A stretch of 13,990 bases of DNA from an uncultured Pseudoflavonifractor sp. (GTDB taxonomy: Bacteria; Bacillota_A; Clostridia; Oscillospirales; Oscillospiraceae). The stretch is taken from NCBI GenBank assembly GCA_947575475.1, contig CANPNN010000021.1:1-13990 (forward strand). The letters are read 5' to 3'. The notes under the pieces are model-generated. The model was not told where the DNA came from. It searched no databases and was given only the letters and a program-made list of their open reading frames with translations. Of the stretch, positions 12,076 to 13,990 are shown in pieces. The translations under genes and the position numbers were made by a program. Numbering within the stretch: the stretch's first letter is position 1; each line of letters begins with the position of its first letter.

Positions 12076-13920
12076 ATGACGAAGAAGCAGAAGAAGACCC
12101 TATACCGCATCATTATCGCTGCCGTGCTGTTGGTGGCGGCAGCGTTGGCGGCGCCCAAGTTGTCGACTCCTTCCATTTTCCCTTTTTTGATCCCCTATTT
12201 TATTATCGGCTGGGATATTCTGTGGAAAGCGGTCCGAAACATCAGGAACGGACAGGTCTTTGACGAGAACTTCCTCATGGCCATTGCCACCGTAGGCGCT
12301 CTCGCCATTGGAGAGTACCCGGAGGCCGTTTTCGTGATGCTGTTCTATCAGGTGGGGGAGCTGTTTCAAGCGGTAGCGGTGGGAAAGTCCCGCCAATCCA
12401 TCGCCGCCCTGATGGACATTCGCCCCGACTACGCCAATGTGGAGCGGGACGGAACGGTGGAGGAGGTCGACCCTGATGAGGTGGCGGTGGGGGAGACCAT
12501 TGTGGTAAAGCCCGGCGAGCGGGTGCCCATCGACGGGGTGGTGTTGGAGGGGAGCTCCACCCTCAATACCGCCGCCCTGACGGGGGAGTCTCTGCCACGG
12601 GACATTAGCCCCGGAGATAATGTGATCTCGGGCTGCGTCAATATGAGTGGAGTGCTCCGGATCCGGACCACCAAGGAGTTTGGGGATTCCACGGTAGCAA
12701 AGATCCTGGACCTGGTGGAGAACTCTTCCACAAAGAAAGCAAAGACCGAGCAGTTTATCACCCGCTTTGCCAGGTGGTATACCCCGGCGGTGGTCATTGG
12801 GGCGGTCCTGCTGGCGGTCCTGCCCCCCCTTTTGATAGATGGGGATTGGCCCCGTTGGTTCCGACAGGCCCTCATTTTCCTTGTTATCTCCTGCCCCTGC
12901 GCGCTGGTGATCTCGGTGCCCCTGACCTTCTTCGGGGGCATCGGCGGGTGCTCCAAGGCGGGTATTTTGGTGAAGGGCAGCAACTATCTGGAAGCCTTGG
13001 CCCGTACCGAGGTGGTGGTCTTTGATAAAACGGGGACCCTCACCAAGGGGGTATTCAGCGTCACCGCCATCCATCCGGAGGAGTGCGGGGAGGACCGGCT
13101 TCTGGAGTTGGCGGCCCTGGCGGAGAGCTATTCCGGCCACCCCATCGCCCGGTCTCTCCGGGAGGCCTATGCCAAGGCTGTGGACGATAGCCGGGTGGCC
13201 AATGTGGAAGAGCTGGCGGGCCGGGGCGTGAAGGCCGACATCGATGGAAAGACCATCTACGCGGGCAATGATAAGCTGATGGAGGAGGTGGGGGCCGCTT
13301 GGCATCCCTGCCACAAGGTGGGGACCACCGTCCATGTGGCGGCGGAGGGGGAATACTTGGGCCATATCGTCATCTCCGACGAGGCCAAGCCCGACTCCAA
13401 GGCCGCCATCGCCGCGCTGAAGGCCGCCGGAGTGAAAAAGACGGTGATGCTCACCGGAGACGCCCGGCAGGTGGGCCAAGCGGTGGGAGCCGAGCTGGGC
13501 TTGGACGAGGTACACGCCCAGCTTCTCCCTGGAGATAAGGTGGACCGGGTGGAGGCTTTGCTGAAAGAGAAATCACCCAAAGGGACTCTGGCTTTTGTGG
13601 GTGACGGGATCAACGACGCGCCTGTTCTCTCCCGGGCTGATGTGGGTGTGGCCATGGGGGCAATGGGAAGCGACGCCGCCATTGAGGCCGCCGATGTGGT
13701 GCTGATGGACGACAAGCCTTCCAAACTGGCCCAGGCCGTCCGCATGGCCCGCCGTACTCTGCGTATCGCAAATCAAAATATCATATTTGCCCTGGGAGTA
13801 AAGGCCGTGTTCCTTCTGCTGGGAATATTGGGCAAAGCCAACATGTGGGAGGCCACCTTTGCCGATGTGGGTGTGAGCGTTATTGCCATTTTGAATGCCA
13901 CAAGGGCGCTGAAAGGATAA
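12076..13920 (+). CDS. zntA: Zn/Cd/Pb-transporting P1B-type ATPase lacking an N-terminal metal-binding domain
   Basis: A 614-residue membrane pump that exports divalent soft metals using ATP. Visible motifs are the actuator TGES (169-172), the membrane metal site CPC (273-275, in SCPCALVIS), the phosphorylated D318 in DKTGTLT, the P1B-specific SGHP (353-356), MLTGD and GDGINDAP (509-516). In the last membrane segments K577 (KAVFLLLG) and D597 (ADVGVSV) match the Lys/Asp pair of P1B-2 pumps, indicating Zn2+/Cd2+/Pb2+ rather than Cu+. The N-terminus goes almost directly into a membrane helix, with no HMA domain; that domain is encoded separately at 11220-11438. I chose ATG 12076 with GAGGAGGG upstream; the longer frame overlaps the methyltransferase. 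It is the last gene seen in the ArsR-controlled operon. No convincing terminator is visible before the window ends. Confidence 0.93.
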   Translation: MTKKQKKTLYRIIIAAVLLVAAALAAPKLSTPSIFPFLIPYFIIGWDILWKAVRNIRNGQVFDENFLMAIATVGALAIGEYPEAVFVMLFYQVGELFQAVAVGKSRQSIAALMDIRPDYANVERDGTVEEVDPDEVAVGETIVVKPGERVPIDGVVLEGSSTLNTAALTGESLPRDISPGDNVISGCVNMSGVLRIRTTKEFGDSTVAKILDLVENSSTKKAKTEQFITRFARWYTPAVVIGAVLLAVLPPLLIDGDWPRWFRQALIFLVISCPCALVISVPLTFFGGIGGCSKAGILVKGSNYLEALARTEVVVFDKTGTLTKGVFSVTAIHPEECGEDRLLELAALAESYSGHPIARSLREAYAKAVDDSRVANVEELAGRGVKADIDGKTIYAGNDKLMEEVGAAWHPCHKVGTTVHVAAEGEYLGHIVISDEAKPDSKAAIAALKAAGVKKTVMLTGDARQVGQAVGAELGLDEVHAQLLPGDKVDRVEALLKEKSPKGTLAFVGDGINDAPVLSRADVGVAMGAMGSDAAIEAADVVLMDDKPSKLAQAVRMARRTLRIANQNIIFALGVKAVFLLLGILGKANMWEATFADVGVSVIAILNATRALKG

Positions 13921-13990
13921 AAAAAGGCCCTGTCCCTTTTGCCAAGGGTGGATAAGGAAGTAATCTGAAAACCATATACCCCAAGGCATT

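Noticed and set aside
10668..12176. Minus-strand open frame of 502 codons opposite the ArsR, HMA and methyltransferase genes
   Set aside because: The opposite strand carries three well-recognised genes with ribosome binding sites; this frame has no domain and is a GC-rich shadow.
12100..13515. Minus-strand open frame of 471 codons opposite the P-type ATPase
   Set aside because: It is fully antisense to the ATPase, with His/Gly/Gln-rich composition and no recognisable family.
13934..13948. CCCTT-TTGCC-AAGGG hairpin after the P-type ATPase
   Set aside because: The stem is short and no T-run follows on the plus strand, so it is not a credible terminator. The operon may continue past the window.
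1..13990. CRISPR array, insertion sequence, prophage or tRNA/rRNA genes
   Set aside because: No regularly spaced direct repeats, transposase-like or phage-like proteins, or recognisable structural RNA genes were seen on either strand.

Overview
The window looks like chromosomal DNA of a GC-rich Clostridia-type Firmicute, most plausibly an Oscillospiraceae/Ruminococcaceae relative. The reasons are AGGAGG-type ribosome binding sites, TTGACA/TATAAT promoters, frequent GTG/TTG starts, a lipoprotein-anchored metal importer and several Clostridia-type gene families. The taxon is an inference. I see no insertion sequence, phage gene, CRISPR array, tRNA or rRNA.

Minus-strand block, 129-3523: a zinc/manganese-type ABC importer in the order binding lipoprotein, ATPase, permease, with ATGA and TGAATG junctions. 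It is followed 13 bases later by a PHP-family histidinol-phosphatase-like gene. One consensus promoter at 3495-3523 drives the set.

Minus-strand single gene, 3521-5741: a large membrane protein of the H+/Na+-pumping pyrophosphatase family with its own promoter and terminator. Its overall sequence follows the family from end to end, but nearly every pyrophosphate and Mg2+ ligand is substituted. It reads as an intact but catalytically dead homologue and is the most interesting object here.

Plus-strand block, 5815-7357: uridine phosphorylase, a PNPOx-like split-barrel protein and a small membrane protein, closed by a strong terminator.

Regulatory switch, 7367-8463: a YeiL-type Crp/Fnr regulator (minus) is divergent from a 66-codon basic protein (plus). 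Between them lie two palindromic operators 23 bp apart. One is centred exactly where a class II activator site would sit for the small gene, and it also overlaps the regulator's own promoter. This suggests autorepression combined with activation of the small gene.

Next are a DUF2974 (Mbeg1-like) alpha/beta-hydrolase (8531-9667, plus) and an L-lactate dehydrogenase (9707-10651, minus), converging on a terminator.

Plus-strand block, 10725-13920: a metal-efflux operon with an ArsR/SmtB/CadC-type sensor, a stand-alone heavy-metal-associated (HMA) domain protein, a SAM methyltransferase and a Zn/Cd/Pb P1B-type ATPase that lacks its own N-terminal HMA domain. A near-perfect 22-bp ArsR-type operator overlaps the expected transcription start. 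The window therefore carries metal import on one strand and metal efflux on the other.
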